Positions 27,501 through 36,583 of a stretch of DNA of 64,000 bases are shown one piece after another (the stretch's first letter is position 1; each line of letters begins with the position of its first letter). The translations under genes and the position numbers were made by a program. The DNA comes from Occallatibacter riparius (lineage in GTDB: Bacteria > Acidobacteriota > Terriglobia > Terriglobales > Acidobacteriaceae): NCBI RefSeq assembly GCF_025264625.1, contig NZ_CP093313.1, positions 1,984,001 to 2,048,000 on the forward strand, written 5' to 3'. The notes under the pieces were generated by a model. That model was given only the letters and a program-made list of their open reading frames with translations. It was not told the DNA's origin and searched no databases.

Positions 27501-28098
27501 AGCGGCAGCATTGAATGGCTGGATGATCTCGGGTATTCACACGATCCAGAGTGGCGCTCCACTGCAGGAGAGTTTCTCAATGAACATTGGGTACCAGGGA
27601 ACAAATACGCTGCCCAAATACAACACCATCAGCAGCACCTACTATCTGGGCACGTCCGATTACACCCTGATGCCCAAGCTACTTTGCAGTCCCAATGCGG
27701 GTCTGAAAGGCGGCGCGTACTACAACGCGCAGTGCTTTGGGACAACCCAGGCGCCACAATTCGACTCCAACGGCGTTCTCGTTGGATTGGGCGGCCAAGG
27801 GCCATATCACATGCCCTATCTGCATGGGCCGGCCTACTTCACCAACGATCTCTCGCTCTCCCGTTCTGTCAGGGTGACCGAGCGCCAGAGTGCCGAGATC
27901 AAATTCACGGGCATGAACTTCATGAACCACGCGTTGAACTCGTTCGACCAGAACAACGCCAATAACCTCAATCTCAACTTCACTAAAGGGGTTCTCAAGA
28001 CGCAGGATGACAGCGGAAACGCCGCCTGGGTTTCCGGCGTTCCGAATGTGAAGTTCGGCCGCCGCGTACTCGAATTGAGCCTGCGGTACAACTTCTAA
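24508..28098 (+). CDS. TonB-dependent receptor with carboxypeptidase-regulatory domain (second copy type)
   Basis: A 1196-aa outer-membrane receptor. Signal peptide ~1-25, CarboxypepD_reg domain with GTVADQTGAVVGHAKV (~27-110), plug beginning near LNAGNIHKLALQGRDVTELL, and a long barrel ending LSLRYNF. It has only family-level similarity to the receptor at 3635, so this is a paralogue, not a recent duplicate. GAGGAGG six bases before the ATG gives a strong ribosome site. It is followed by a xyloglucanase, GH39, GH42 and GH29, so it probably imports xyloglucan oligosaccharides. No SusD-like gene follows. Confidence 0.93.
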   Translation: MHKWILRVLGVLAILFALTTSLSAQETGSIVGTVADQTGAVVGHAKVTLTNAQTKDVRTTTSNGEGFFAFNGATVGDYTVKVESQGFRPAQQTGIHVDPGDRRNLNVSLAIAAGDASVTVVADSSSIVVDSGDLSSTLNAGNIHKLALQGRDVTELLKTLPGFNANTSYNGIQNKPGYDTQITSIASAVGRGISANGSPDRAGGTDLLSDGAHIVDPGCNCNANQTVNADMVAEVKVTTSAYSAQSATGPVVISAVGKSGSSEVHGSAYLHFRDHAMNSNDWFFNHNKQPRPDDRYWYPGGQVGGPIPFTKKKLVFFTGYENYNQSFPEQTSGGLLEALVPTMNERAGHFDPTLPDNAAVCSSIASWVSGQYRCQPITSINTAAGYVDGIQNSDVSAYLGPASRAMLQLIPAPNHTPTSGADFNYVKALINTNNGYMFHAKTDYNYSQNTKLYVSYNQQHELYGSPVMRWWIPADSVETPGSPATSSTSRTISGNLVKVFNSTMTNEFIAGISYLHDPITFANPKAVDRKALQYPYTTPNSSTVMPNIMNGWWTNDMGVPMLLDMGRGSYYETKLQPSVDDNFTKVLRTHTLKFGVSWMASGDEGSSVGQTDGPNGTAGYAPIWDFNGPGGSQITSAYNPVLDFMLDYASGFSYLPVTITKMRGAGWGFYGQDEWKASRRLTLNFGLRLSHDLAWTDASGKYGASAWTQAWYDADLAKGVTALPGMRWHAMDKSVPLAGRSLNAIFYAPRFGVAYDLYGNGKTFLRGGFGTYYYRDGLGGSSGTSIAQGGTQCSLSQPTFLSQVDSGKNVACANTLGGLTSGSAVDPHDHVEPKTYTYNFTFSQQLLAKSILEITYSGSQTTDLITNLGDINKIPVGAFTKPDPNPQSADFGKLFPIDKISGTVLQDYKPLTHYTQMNLIRHGAWANYNALQTSWSKPQGSLTYNVNYTWSKTLGIDSTADPIHIENDYGILSQDRTHAFNTSWAYEVGKRFRNNKVEAAALNGWMISGIHTIQSGAPLQESFSMNIGYQGTNTLPKYNTISSTYYLGTSDYTLMPKLLCSPNAGLKGGAYYNAQCFGTTQAPQFDSNGVLVGLGGQGPYHMPYLHGPAYFTNDLSLSRSVRVTERQSAEIKFTGMNFMNHALNSFDQNNANNLNLNFTKGVLKTQDDSGNAAWVSGVPNVKFGRRVLELSLRYNF

Positions 28099-28104
28099 CT
28101 CGCG

Positions 28105-28132
28105 GCAGCGGCCGCTTACGCGCGGTCGCTGC
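28105..28132 (+). terminator. GC-rich hairpin after the TonB receptor
   Basis: GCAGCGGCCGC pairs with GCGGTCGCTGC over TTACGC (11 bp, one G-T pair), seven bases after the stop. It lacks a T-tract; likely the first of two stacked structures. Confidence 0.5.
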
Positions 28133-28168
28133 TTGAAGCAAGTTTGCTAGGAACCTCCTCGTGTGACC

Positions 28169-28206
28169 ACGGGATGGTGCAGTCACAGCCATCCCGTACC
28201 TTTTTG
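28169..28206 (+). terminator. Rho-independent terminator between TonB receptor and GH74 gene
   Basis: ACGGGATGG pairs perfectly with CCATCCCGT over an 11-base loop and is followed by ACCTTTTTG. It sits 30 bases before the GH74 start, so receptor transcripts would mostly stop or attenuate before the glycosidases. Confidence 0.7.
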
Positions 28207-28235
28207 TGTGAACATATCGAGCAAGGAATTAATCT

Positions 28236-31097
28236 GTGAATTGGAACGTTAGTGAGCGCATGGCCCGGTTCTGCGTGGCATTCTTACTCTTCTTTGCAGC
28301 ACTCATTGCATATTGCCTGACAGGTTGCAGCAGCGGCAGCTCCTCGCCGCAGCCGCCCGCGACCCCGACAATTACGTGGGCTGCTCCAGCGGCAATCACG
28401 TATGGCACTGCGCTTAGTTCCAGTCAACTCAATGCAACGGCCAACTATCCGGGCGCGTTCACTTATTCGCCGGCCTCGGGAACCGTGCTTGCGGCCGGAA
28501 CACAGACGCTGAAAGCGACGTTCACACCGAGCGATTCGTCGAAGGTGACCTCGGCGACCGCGACCAATACCATCACTGTGAACAAAGCGACGCCGGAGAT
28601 TGTGTGGAGTACGCCTGCGGCAGTGACCGTCGGCGCAGTGCTGGGCAGCAGCCAGTTGAATGCGACGGCGACCTTCGGAGGCGCAAGTATTCCGGGCACT
28701 TTCACCTATTCGCCCGCCGCGGGCACGGTGATGGACGCCGCGGGAAATCGGACTCTTTCGGTGACCTTTGCGCCAACGGATGCGACTGACTTCAACTCTG
28801 CGACAGGCACGGTGACACTGGTAGTGAACGCGTCCGGCGGCTCCCCTGCGTACTCATTTACCAACGTCAAGATCCTTGCCGGCGGATACATCCCCGGAGT
28901 CTACTTCCATCCGACGCAGCAGAACCTGATGTACGCACGCACCGACATCGGAGGCATCTATCGCTGGGGACCCAAGGACACACATTGGGTGCCCCTGCTT
29001 GACTGGCTGTCGGATGGCTTTTTCAACGGCGGCGACGCGATCGGGCTGGATCCGACTGATCCGAACAAGCTGTACGTTGCAGTAGGCTTGTATGCCAACT
29101 CCTGGGCCGGGAACGGAGCCATGCTGATCTCCGACGACCAGGGAGCAACATTCAAGACCGTTCCCCTGAGCTTCAAAAATGGATCAAACAACCCCGGCCG
29201 CGGCATGGGAGAGCGCATCGCCGTCGATCCCAACTTATCCAGCATTGTTTACTTCGGGACGCGCCAGGACGGCCTGCGGATCTCGACCGACTGGGGAAGC
29301 ACCTGGCCCCAGGTGCCCGGCCTGACGGTCGTGACTTCGGTTCCGATCGGAGGCGGCAACACCATGCCCATGGGCGTCGTTTCGGTGCTTCCCATCAAGT
29401 CGAGCGGCTCCTCAGGCTCGGCCACTCCCGTGGTGTATGCCGCTGTCGCCGGAACTGGCCTCAACGGCAATTCGCAGGGACTGTACGTAACCACGAAAGG
29501 TGGATCAACCACGAGCACGTGGACCGCGGTTACGGGACAGCCGTCGTTTGCGACAGCCACCAAGCCCCTGTCGCCCATGCAGGCAAAACTCGGTCCAAAC
29601 GGTTCCATCTACATCGTCTATGGCGATGCTGCCGGCCCGGACTCGGGAAGCGTCGGCCAGCTCTGGAAGTTCACGCCCGGCTCGAACTGGACTTCGGGAA
29701 CTTGGACCCAGATCGCTCTACCGCCGAATGTGGGCGGCCCTGCCGACCAACAAGGGTACGGCAGCGTCGCGGTGGATCCGAGCCACGCTGGACACATCAT
29801 GGTCGGCACGCTCGACCAGTACTGGCCGACCGGCGACGTCATCTATCGTTCCACCGACGATGGCGCAACTTGGCGCGACGTGTCCTCAATAGTGTTTCCG
29901 GGCTCGACCTTCTCGAAGTCACCGAACCTGGCGACGCACAGCAACACCAACGCGCCCTATGTCGGCGCACCTGGAACGGTGTCGACTGGAAACTGGCCCA
30001 CGGGCCTTGCAATTGATCCATTCGATCCCGATCACGCCATCTACACCTTCGGCGGAGGTCTTTGGATCACGCATGATCTGACTAAGGCCGATCCCAGCGC
30101 CAGTTCGGTGGGCGTTGTTGACTGGAAATTTGAGGACGATGGCATCGAAGAGACTGCCACCAATGTCCTGCTAGCTCCGCCCTCGGGAAGCACCATTCTG
30201 TTGAGCGGAATCGGCGACGTTTACGGCTTCGCGCACACGGACCTCACCGTGTCTCCGGCGCAGGGAAACTACAAGGTTTCGCAGGCCATGCCAACTTCCA
30301 TGGATTTCGTGCAGAACACGCCGACGACCGTGGTGCGCGCATCGGACGGGACCTATGGCGCTACGCCACTCGCTGTGATCTCAACCGACGGCGGCATGAA
30401 CTGGACCGGGTTCGCCGCGATGCCAACCGGGACAACGAAGGGCGGCGGATCGATCGCGATTGCCGCCGATGCCTCATCCATTGTTTGGGCCACTCAGGAC
30501 ACCTCTTCCGTCTGGTACTCGAAAGATGGCGGAAAATCGTGGACTGCCTCGACGGGGATCGCGGCACAATCGCAGGTCGTAAGCGATCGCGCAAAGGCCG
30601 GCGTCTTCTATGGATACGACGGCAACACCGGAACTCTGACGGTGAGTATGAACGGCGGCGTGACCTTCACCACGCTTCAGACCGGCCTTCCCCATGCGGC
30701 TCAGTTCACGGCCACCCCAACCCTCTTTTCGTTGCCCGATGCGCAGGGCGACCTCTGGCTCACGGCTGGCGGAAACGGCAGTGGACTTTACGCCAACACC
30801 GGCTCCGCTACATCGCCCCAGATGACCATCGTATCCGGCGTTCAGAAATCGACCTCTCTGGGCTACGGAAAGGCCGCACCCGGCTCGTCGAAACTGACTC
30901 TTTTCCTCGCCGGCACCATCAGCGGACAGTGGGGGCTCTACCGCTCCACCGATGGCGGCGCTTCGTGGATCAGGATCAATGACGATGCTCATCAGTACGG
31001 CGGCATCGGCACGGTCACCGGAGACATGCGAACCTTTGGGACCGTCTACTTCAGCGGAAGCGGCAGAGGCATTCTCTGGGGAACCAGTAAGAATTAG
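28236..31097 (+). CDS. GH74 xyloglucanase lipoprotein with N-terminal Ig-like repeats
   Basis: A 953-aa lipoprotein with lipobox LTGC (Cys31). Two ~80-residue Ig-like repeats follow (AITYGTALSSSQLNATANYP and AVTVGAVLGSSQLNATATFG). From ~205 to the end are the two seven-bladed propellers of GH74, with the hallmark YARTDIGGIYRW near the start (catalytic Asp), repeated sortilin/BNR-type turns (SDDQGATFKTV, STDWGSTWPQV, STDDGATWRDV, SKDGGKSWTAS, STDGGASWIRI) and GGxxxSVAVDPSH. GH74 enzymes cut the β-1,4-glucan backbone of xyloglucan. GTG 28236 has AAGGA upstream. The lipoprotein anchor suggests cell-surface action before uptake. Confidence 0.92.
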   Translation: MNWNVSERMARFCVAFLLFFAALIAYCLTGCSSGSSSPQPPATPTITWAAPAAITYGTALSSSQLNATANYPGAFTYSPASGTVLAAGTQTLKATFTPSDSSKVTSATATNTITVNKATPEIVWSTPAAVTVGAVLGSSQLNATATFGGASIPGTFTYSPAAGTVMDAAGNRTLSVTFAPTDATDFNSATGTVTLVVNASGGSPAYSFTNVKILAGGYIPGVYFHPTQQNLMYARTDIGGIYRWGPKDTHWVPLLDWLSDGFFNGGDAIGLDPTDPNKLYVAVGLYANSWAGNGAMLISDDQGATFKTVPLSFKNGSNNPGRGMGERIAVDPNLSSIVYFGTRQDGLRISTDWGSTWPQVPGLTVVTSVPIGGGNTMPMGVVSVLPIKSSGSSGSATPVVYAAVAGTGLNGNSQGLYVTTKGGSTTSTWTAVTGQPSFATATKPLSPMQAKLGPNGSIYIVYGDAAGPDSGSVGQLWKFTPGSNWTSGTWTQIALPPNVGGPADQQGYGSVAVDPSHAGHIMVGTLDQYWPTGDVIYRSTDDGATWRDVSSIVFPGSTFSKSPNLATHSNTNAPYVGAPGTVSTGNWPTGLAIDPFDPDHAIYTFGGGLWITHDLTKADPSASSVGVVDWKFEDDGIEETATNVLLAPPSGSTILLSGIGDVYGFAHTDLTVSPAQGNYKVSQAMPTSMDFVQNTPTTVVRASDGTYGATPLAVISTDGGMNWTGFAAMPTGTTKGGGSIAIAADASSIVWATQDTSSVWYSKDGGKSWTASTGIAAQSQVVSDRAKAGVFYGYDGNTGTLTVSMNGGVTFTTLQTGLPHAAQFTATPTLFSLPDAQGDLWLTAGGNGSGLYANTGSATSPQMTIVSGVQKSTSLGYGKAAPGSSKLTLFLAGTISGQWGLYRSTDGGASWIRINDDAHQYGGIGTVTGDMRTFGTVYFSGSGRGILWGTSKN

Positions 31098-31138
31098 AGT
31101 GGAGCGTTACAAATCCTTGAAGGAATTCTCGAGACTCA

Positions 31139-32734
31139 ATGGCTAGTTCAATGTTGCGGCAAATCTCAATCCTGGTTCTAAGCTCAGTTACAGTTTGTTG
31201 CGCGGCGCGGTCCGCGGATAAGCAGCAACCCACCCCCTCGCGCGTCATTAACGTAGATGTGACGCAGGAGACTGGACCAATCGATCGCTTCTTCGACCTT
31301 TCCGTGGGTTCCGATTTTCCTGGCACGTTGATTCGCGATGACAGCCAGGCGCAGCTCAAAACAGTCACCGACGAACTCGGCTTCCGCTACATTCGTTTTC
31401 ACGCGATCTTCCACGACGTGCTGGGAACTGTGAAGATCGAAGATGGCAAGACTGTCTACAACTGGACGAAGATCGACCAGCTCTATGACGACTTGCTCTC
31501 GCGGCATATCAAGCCGTTCGTCGAGCTCGGCTTTACTCCGCAGGCACTGGCTACATCGAAGAACAGCATCTTCTATTGGCAGGGCAACACGTCGCATCCG
31601 AAGCCAGAGGGATGGCGCGATCTCATCGATGCATTCACCCGTCACATCGAAGCGCGCTACGGGAAAGACGAGGTGCGCTCGTGGTTCTTCGAGGTGTGGA
31701 ATGAGCCCAACCTCTCCGGCTTCTTCGAAGGCGCCGATCAGAAAGCCTATTTCGAGCTCTACGATCTCTCCGCAAAGACAATCAAGGCTGTTGATGCAGA
31801 CCTGAAGGTTGGAGGCCCAAGCACAGCCGGTGCTGCATGGGTTCCCGAGTTCCTGGCACACGTGAAACAGAGTGGCGCGCCTGTCGATTTCGTCACCACC
31901 CACACCTATGGCGTATTGGGCGGGTTCCTGGACGAATACGGACAGGGCGACACCAAGCTCGATCCATCTCCCGACGCGATCCTGGCAGATGTGCGGCATG
32001 TGCGCGAGCAAATTTCGGCTTCATCTTTTCCAGCGATCCCGCTGTACTTCACCGAGTGGAGCACCAGTTACACGCCACGCGACTCCGTGCATGACTCCTA
32101 CATCAGCGCGCCTTACATCCTCACCAAGCTCAAGGGCGCACAGGGCATGGTGCAGGGCATGAGTTACTGGACATACACCGATCTCTTTGAAGAGCCTGGC
32201 CCGCCGACGGCTCCATTCCAGGGCGGCTTCGGCCTGATCAACCCACAGGGCATTCGCAAGCCGGCGTACTTCGCCTACAAATATCTCCACGCATTGCAGG
32301 GGCAAAGCCTGAAGACGAGCGATACCCAGGCAATGTTCTCGACGAAAGACGGAAGCTTCACCGGAGTGATCTGGGACTTCGAGCAGCCGGATCAGAAGGT
32401 GAGCAACCGGCCCTTCTACACCAAGCCTGTCCTCGCGCATCCGGCCGCACCTGTGAAACTGCAGGTGAACCGGCTTGTACCCAACGCCGCCTATCAGCTC
32501 AAGGTGTACCGAACCGGCTACCACGCGAACGATGCATACACGGCTTATCTTGAGATGGGCTCACCCAAACAGCTGACGCCTGAACAGGTGACCAGGTTGA
32601 ACGATCTGACGCGCGATCTGCCGGAGACGGACAAGGCTGTGAAGAGCGACCCGCAAGGAACAGTCGAAGTCGCTCTCCCGATGAATTCCAACGATGTCGT
32701 GCTGATCAAGCTCGTGCATTCGAGCCGGAATTAG
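31139..32734 (+). CDS. Exported GH39-type β-xylosidase
   Basis: A 531-aa clan GH-A enzyme with signal peptide (LRQISILVLSSVTVCCAARS). GH39 features: DFPGTLIRDDSQAQLKTV, ELGFRYIRFHAIFHDVLG, acid/base E189 in FEVWNEPNLSGFF and nucleophile E306 in YFTEWSTSYT, plus a C-terminal β-domain. It releases xylose from xylo-oligosaccharides. It follows the xyloglucanase by 41 bases. The start is uncertain between ATG 31139 and ATG 31151 because the AAGGA upstream is far from both. Confidence 0.9.
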   Translation: MASSMLRQISILVLSSVTVCCAARSADKQQPTPSRVINVDVTQETGPIDRFFDLSVGSDFPGTLIRDDSQAQLKTVTDELGFRYIRFHAIFHDVLGTVKIEDGKTVYNWTKIDQLYDDLLSRHIKPFVELGFTPQALATSKNSIFYWQGNTSHPKPEGWRDLIDAFTRHIEARYGKDEVRSWFFEVWNEPNLSGFFEGADQKAYFELYDLSAKTIKAVDADLKVGGPSTAGAAWVPEFLAHVKQSGAPVDFVTTHTYGVLGGFLDEYGQGDTKLDPSPDAILADVRHVREQISASSFPAIPLYFTEWSTSYTPRDSVHDSYISAPYILTKLKGAQGMVQGMSYWTYTDLFEEPGPPTAPFQGGFGLINPQGIRKPAYFAYKYLHALQGQSLKTSDTQAMFSTKDGSFTGVIWDFEQPDQKVSNRPFYTKPVLAHPAAPVKLQVNRLVPNAAYQLKVYRTGYHANDAYTAYLEMGSPKQLTPEQVTRLNDLTRDLPETDKAVKSDPQGTVEVALPMNSNDVVLIKLVHSSRN

Positions 32735-32843
32735 TCCGCCAACTAGTGTTTCAGCCCTGCAACGCCGGCACAGTTTGTCAGGAATGAAAACGTCTCGCTC
32801 CCCCGTGAGCTAAACTGAGCGGCACTGTTGGAATCAGGAAAGG

Positions 32844-34889
32844 TTGGCTTTACTCTTGAAGCTTCTCGTTGTCATATTCCTCGGCCTGTCACTTTCGCTT
32901 GCCGCCGCACAGGACGCGGCGAACCATCCCAAATGGCCAGGACCAGGCCAGCTCTTTGTAGGCGCCTGCTATCAGCCAATCGACCGTTCGCCCGAGGAGA
33001 TTGATCGGGACATCGCAATCATGAAGCGTGCGGGCTTCAACGTGGTCCGCATGGGCGATCTGTCGTGGGATTCATTCGAGCCGGCACAGGGGCGATTCGA
33101 ATTCGACTGGTTCGACAAAATCCTGGACAAGATGCAGGCCGCCGGCATCCGAGTGGTTCTCGATATTCCAGGAGCGCCCGCCCCAATCTGGCTGCATCGC
33201 GCATATCCCGGAGTCGACATCACAGCGCAGAACGGCACGCGCCTCCCTCCCGCTGAGCGCTACATGGACAACATCAGCGATCCGAATTATGTGCGTGAGC
33301 TCGGAATCCTGGGCGAGACGATGATGAAGCGTTATGCGCACAATCCGGCCATCATCGCTGTCGGCTACAACAACGAGATCGGCAACGGCTTCATGTCGTA
33401 TTCAGAAGCCGACCGGCAGCGGTTCATCGCATGGCTCAAGCAGAAGTACGGGACCATCGACGAACTCAACAAGATCTGGGCAACGCAGCGCTGGTCGCGC
33501 CGCTTGAACAGCTTCGAAGACGTGGACCTGCCGCTCGCCGATGGTCCCGGTCCGTCGGAGCGATACCTGGACCTGCATCGCTACTGGTCTGACGTGACGA
33601 TCGCGCGGCTGCAGCAGCTCGATGCGATCCGACAACGATACATGCCCGATCTGCCTTCGATCTCTAATCTCTGGGACAACGCGCCGCGCCGCGGCTTCGA
33701 CTATCTCAGCACATATCGGTCGTACGTCTCATTTGGCGCAGAGGGCTTCTACCCGGGCGACCCGATCAGCGGCGCGTTCGGCGCGCTCATGATCAAAGGC
33801 GCATTACCAACGCCGATCTGGTTCAATGAGTTCACCGCAGGCGGCGGCGGCTTCTACGGAACGCCGGGCCGCAGCCGCATGTACGCCTACCTCGGCCTCG
33901 CTCTCGGCGCCCAGGGAATTCTCGCGTGGACTTTCAACAGCCATCGCGGCGGAGAAGAACAGGCGCTGTTCGGATTGGTAGATCACGACGGCACTCCTTC
34001 ATGGAAGGTGGATGAATTTGCGCGCATCGCGTCAGAGTTCAAGCTGCTTCAAAAGTACGGTTTTCCGCGATACACGCACCCCCAGGTAGCGATCGCCTAT
34101 TCGTTTGACTCGGCGATCGCATCCCACCCGAACGGCCCATCCAACACCACGCTGCAGTACTTCAAGACGGGATACTCGGAACAGGTGCAGAACGCCTTTG
34201 AGCCGCTGTTTCGCGCCAACATAGACACGGCCATTATCAACGTAGGCCACGAGGACCTCTCTACTTACAAACTGGTGGTGGTTCCAGCCGACTACGTCAT
34301 GGATGAAGCGAGTGCGAAGAATCTTCGCACCTATGTGAGCAATGGCGGCACAGTGCTGATGACCGCCTACTCAGCCAAGGAAGATGAGCATGCGCTGTGG
34401 TTCGACTCTCCGCTCCCTGGGCGGTTGAGCGACGTCTTCGGACTGAAGACCAACGCGTTCTATGACGTGGGTGCACTCAACTTCGAACTGAACGGCAAGG
34501 CAATCGAGACCACCGCACGTCGCTACGAAGTGCTCGAGCCTTCTACGGCAACAGTGTTGGCGCGATTTACGAACGTCCCTGACCACGTTCCCGCCCTGAC
34601 TCTCAATAAATTTGGAAAGGGCAACGCCGCTTATCTCGCGACAGAGTCGATCCCATCCGCCATGAGTCCCGTGCTGGAGTACCTTTGCAATCAAGCGGGC
34701 GTTCAGCGCGGACCGCAGACGCCTGAGGGCGTCTATGCACGCGCGGTCGACGGCCGCACGCTTTATGTCAACACAACTGGCGAGGAGAAGACGATTCCGA
34801 TCGCTGCGACTAAGAAGGGCATCATCTCAGGTCGTGTCTATGACAATGCCATTATCTTGCGCGGCATGGATGCAGACCTGGTCCAGTAG
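32844..34889 (+). CDS. Exported GH42 β-galactosidase (first of two)
   Basis: A 681-aa enzyme with signal peptide (LKLLVVIFLGLSLSLAAAQ). GH42 features: FVGACYQP, MKRAGFNVVRMGDLSWDSFEP, acid/base E178 in GYNNEIGNG, nucleophile E329 in WFNEFTAGGG, then the trimerisation Rossmann-like domain (YKLVVVPADYVMDE) and a small C-terminal β-domain. It would take terminal galactose from xyloglucan side chains. Both candidate starts are TTG: 32844, directly after AGGAAAGG, and 32856, 12 bases downstream, which begins exactly at the signal peptide. Confidence 0.9.
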   Translation: MALLLKLLVVIFLGLSLSLAAAQDAANHPKWPGPGQLFVGACYQPIDRSPEEIDRDIAIMKRAGFNVVRMGDLSWDSFEPAQGRFEFDWFDKILDKMQAAGIRVVLDIPGAPAPIWLHRAYPGVDITAQNGTRLPPAERYMDNISDPNYVRELGILGETMMKRYAHNPAIIAVGYNNEIGNGFMSYSEADRQRFIAWLKQKYGTIDELNKIWATQRWSRRLNSFEDVDLPLADGPGPSERYLDLHRYWSDVTIARLQQLDAIRQRYMPDLPSISNLWDNAPRRGFDYLSTYRSYVSFGAEGFYPGDPISGAFGALMIKGALPTPIWFNEFTAGGGGFYGTPGRSRMYAYLGLALGAQGILAWTFNSHRGGEEQALFGLVDHDGTPSWKVDEFARIASEFKLLQKYGFPRYTHPQVAIAYSFDSAIASHPNGPSNTTLQYFKTGYSEQVQNAFEPLFRANIDTAIINVGHEDLSTYKLVVVPADYVMDEASAKNLRTYVSNGGTVLMTAYSAKEDEHALWFDSPLPGRLSDVFGLKTNAFYDVGALNFELNGKAIETTARRYEVLEPSTATVLARFTNVPDHVPALTLNKFGKGNAAYLATESIPSAMSPVLEYLCNQAGVQRGPQTPEGVYARAVDGRTLYVNTTGEEKTIPIAATKKGIISGRVYDNAIILRGMDADLVQ

Positions 34890-34946
34890 AGAACCCCAGA
34901 AATTCGCTCCCCTTCGGCTGAAGCTACCAAAAGAAAGGCATCACGG

Positions 34947-36524
34947 ATGAAGATCGATCGTCGAAGAGCCCTCTCACTAATCGGAGGTGCGCCGGCACTT
35001 CTCTTATCTAAGAAAACAGTCGCGCAGGCGATCGCAGGTGCGGTTCAGAATCCCAACCTCGAAATCGTCCCCGGCCCTTTCAAAGGAACGCGCGAATCGC
35101 TCCGCGAGTGGCAGATTCCCGATTGGTATCGCGACGCCAAGTTCGGCATTTGGGCGCACTGGGGACCGCAGTCCGCAATTGAATATGGCGACTGGTATGC
35201 CCGGAACATGTATGTCCAGGGCAGCAAGCAGTACGAGTATCACGCCAAAACATATGGCCACCCAACCAAGGTTGGATACAAGGACGTGATCCCCACCTGG
35301 AAGGCGGACAAGTTTGACCCCGACCACCTGCTTGGCCTCTATAAGAAAGCGGGTGCGAAATACTTCTGCAGCATGGGCGTTCATCACGACGGCTTCGATC
35401 TTTGGGACTCGAAATATCAGCCGCGCTGGAACGCCGTTAACATGGGACCGAAACGCGACATTGTAGGAGCATTTCGAAAGGCCGCTGACAAGCATGGCCT
35501 GCGGTTTGCCCTCAGCGAGCACCTCGCTCCCAGCTATCATTGGTTCGCTACTTCGCATATGAGCGATAAGACGGGGCCCCTTGCCGGTGTGCCTTACGAT
35601 GGCGCGGACCCGGCCAATGCCGATCTTTATCACGAGCTGCCGAAGTACTACCCCTACAGCTACAACTACTGGCTCGTCAATGATCGACAAGCGCCCGAAG
35701 CCTGGAAGCAGCATTACTTCAATCGCATCAAGGATCTGATCGACAAATACCAGCCGGATTTGCTGTATTGCGATGGCGACATCTTCTTTGAGGAGTACGG
35801 CCTCGCGCTGGTAGCAAACCTCTACAACGTGAGCGCGAATCGGCATGGCGGACGCTGCGAGGCGGTATACACCAGCAAGCTGCCCAGCGACTGCGAGACA
35901 GGCACCTGCATACTTGATTGGGAACGGGGTGTCGCAGCCGGCATCCCCGCCAATCCCTGGCAAACCGACACCTGCATCGGCGAGTGGCACTATAACCGCG
36001 AGGCGCAGTACAAATCGCCCAAGTACGTCATCGACCTGCTGGTTGACATCGTCAGCCGCAACGGAAACCTGATGCTGAACTTTCCCCTGCCGAACAGCGG
36101 AGAGCTCGATTATGAAGAGCTCGTCGTTCTCGATGAAATCACAAAGTGGATGGCCATCAACAGCGAGGGAATCTACGGTACTCGCCCCTGGAAGATCTTC
36201 GGCGACGGCCCGGTAGCAAATGCGCCAGCCACAAGCGGTGGAACGCGCTTCAATGAATCGGGGCGCAAAGATCTCACCGCAGAGGAAGCACGCTTCACAA
36301 CAAAGGGAGACACTCTCTACGCATTCGTCATGGGTTGGCCCGACAAGTTGGTTTTGATCAAGCCCCTCGCGACCTCAAGCCACCTTTCGCCTCCGAAGGT
36401 GAGGAACGTGGAACTTCTGGGCTACAACGGCAAGGTGACTTGGATCCAGGACGAACAGGGCCTCACGGTTGTGATGCCGGAACACAAGCCCTGCGAACAT
36501 GCAATCGCATTGAAGATTTCGTAG
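34947..36524 (+). CDS. Exported GH29 α-L-fucosidase
   Basis: A 525-aa enzyme. The N-terminus IDRRRALSLIGGAPALLL carries a twin-arginine export signal. GH29 features: WYRDAKFGIWAHWGPQSAIE, KAGAKYFCSMGVHHDGFDLW, HGLRFALSEHLAPSYHWF and nucleophile D276 in LLYCDGDIFFEE; a C-terminal β-sandwich follows. It cleaves terminal α-L-fucose, as in fucogalacto-xyloglucan, and closes the xyloglucan cluster 57 bases after GH42. A Tat signal on this enzyme, but not on its neighbours, suggests cytoplasmic folding before export. Confidence 0.92.
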   Translation: MKIDRRRALSLIGGAPALLLSKKTVAQAIAGAVQNPNLEIVPGPFKGTRESLREWQIPDWYRDAKFGIWAHWGPQSAIEYGDWYARNMYVQGSKQYEYHAKTYGHPTKVGYKDVIPTWKADKFDPDHLLGLYKKAGAKYFCSMGVHHDGFDLWDSKYQPRWNAVNMGPKRDIVGAFRKAADKHGLRFALSEHLAPSYHWFATSHMSDKTGPLAGVPYDGADPANADLYHELPKYYPYSYNYWLVNDRQAPEAWKQHYFNRIKDLIDKYQPDLLYCDGDIFFEEYGLALVANLYNVSANRHGGRCEAVYTSKLPSDCETGTCILDWERGVAAGIPANPWQTDTCIGEWHYNREAQYKSPKYVIDLLVDIVSRNGNLMLNFPLPNSGELDYEELVVLDEITKWMAINSEGIYGTRPWKIFGDGPVANAPATSGGTRFNESGRKDLTAEEARFTTKGDTLYAFVMGWPDKLVLIKPLATSSHLSPPKVRNVELLGYNGKVTWIQDEQGLTVVMPEHKPCEHAIALKIS

Positions 36525-36530
36525 ACGGCA

Positions 36531-36583
36531 ACCGCCAGCGCTTAGCGTGCCAGATTTTCGACTGGCAGTTACGCGCTGGCGGT
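36531..36583. terminator. Long bidirectional hairpin at the GH29 / flavoprotein convergence
   Basis: Outer arms ACCGCCAGCGC (36531-36541) and GCGCTGGCGGT (36573-36583) are perfectly complementary. Inner arms TGCCAG (36548-36553) and CTGGCA (36562-36567) pair over ATTTTCGA. It starts six bases after the GH29 stop and touches the flavoprotein stop, so it can end both transcripts. Confidence 0.65.
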
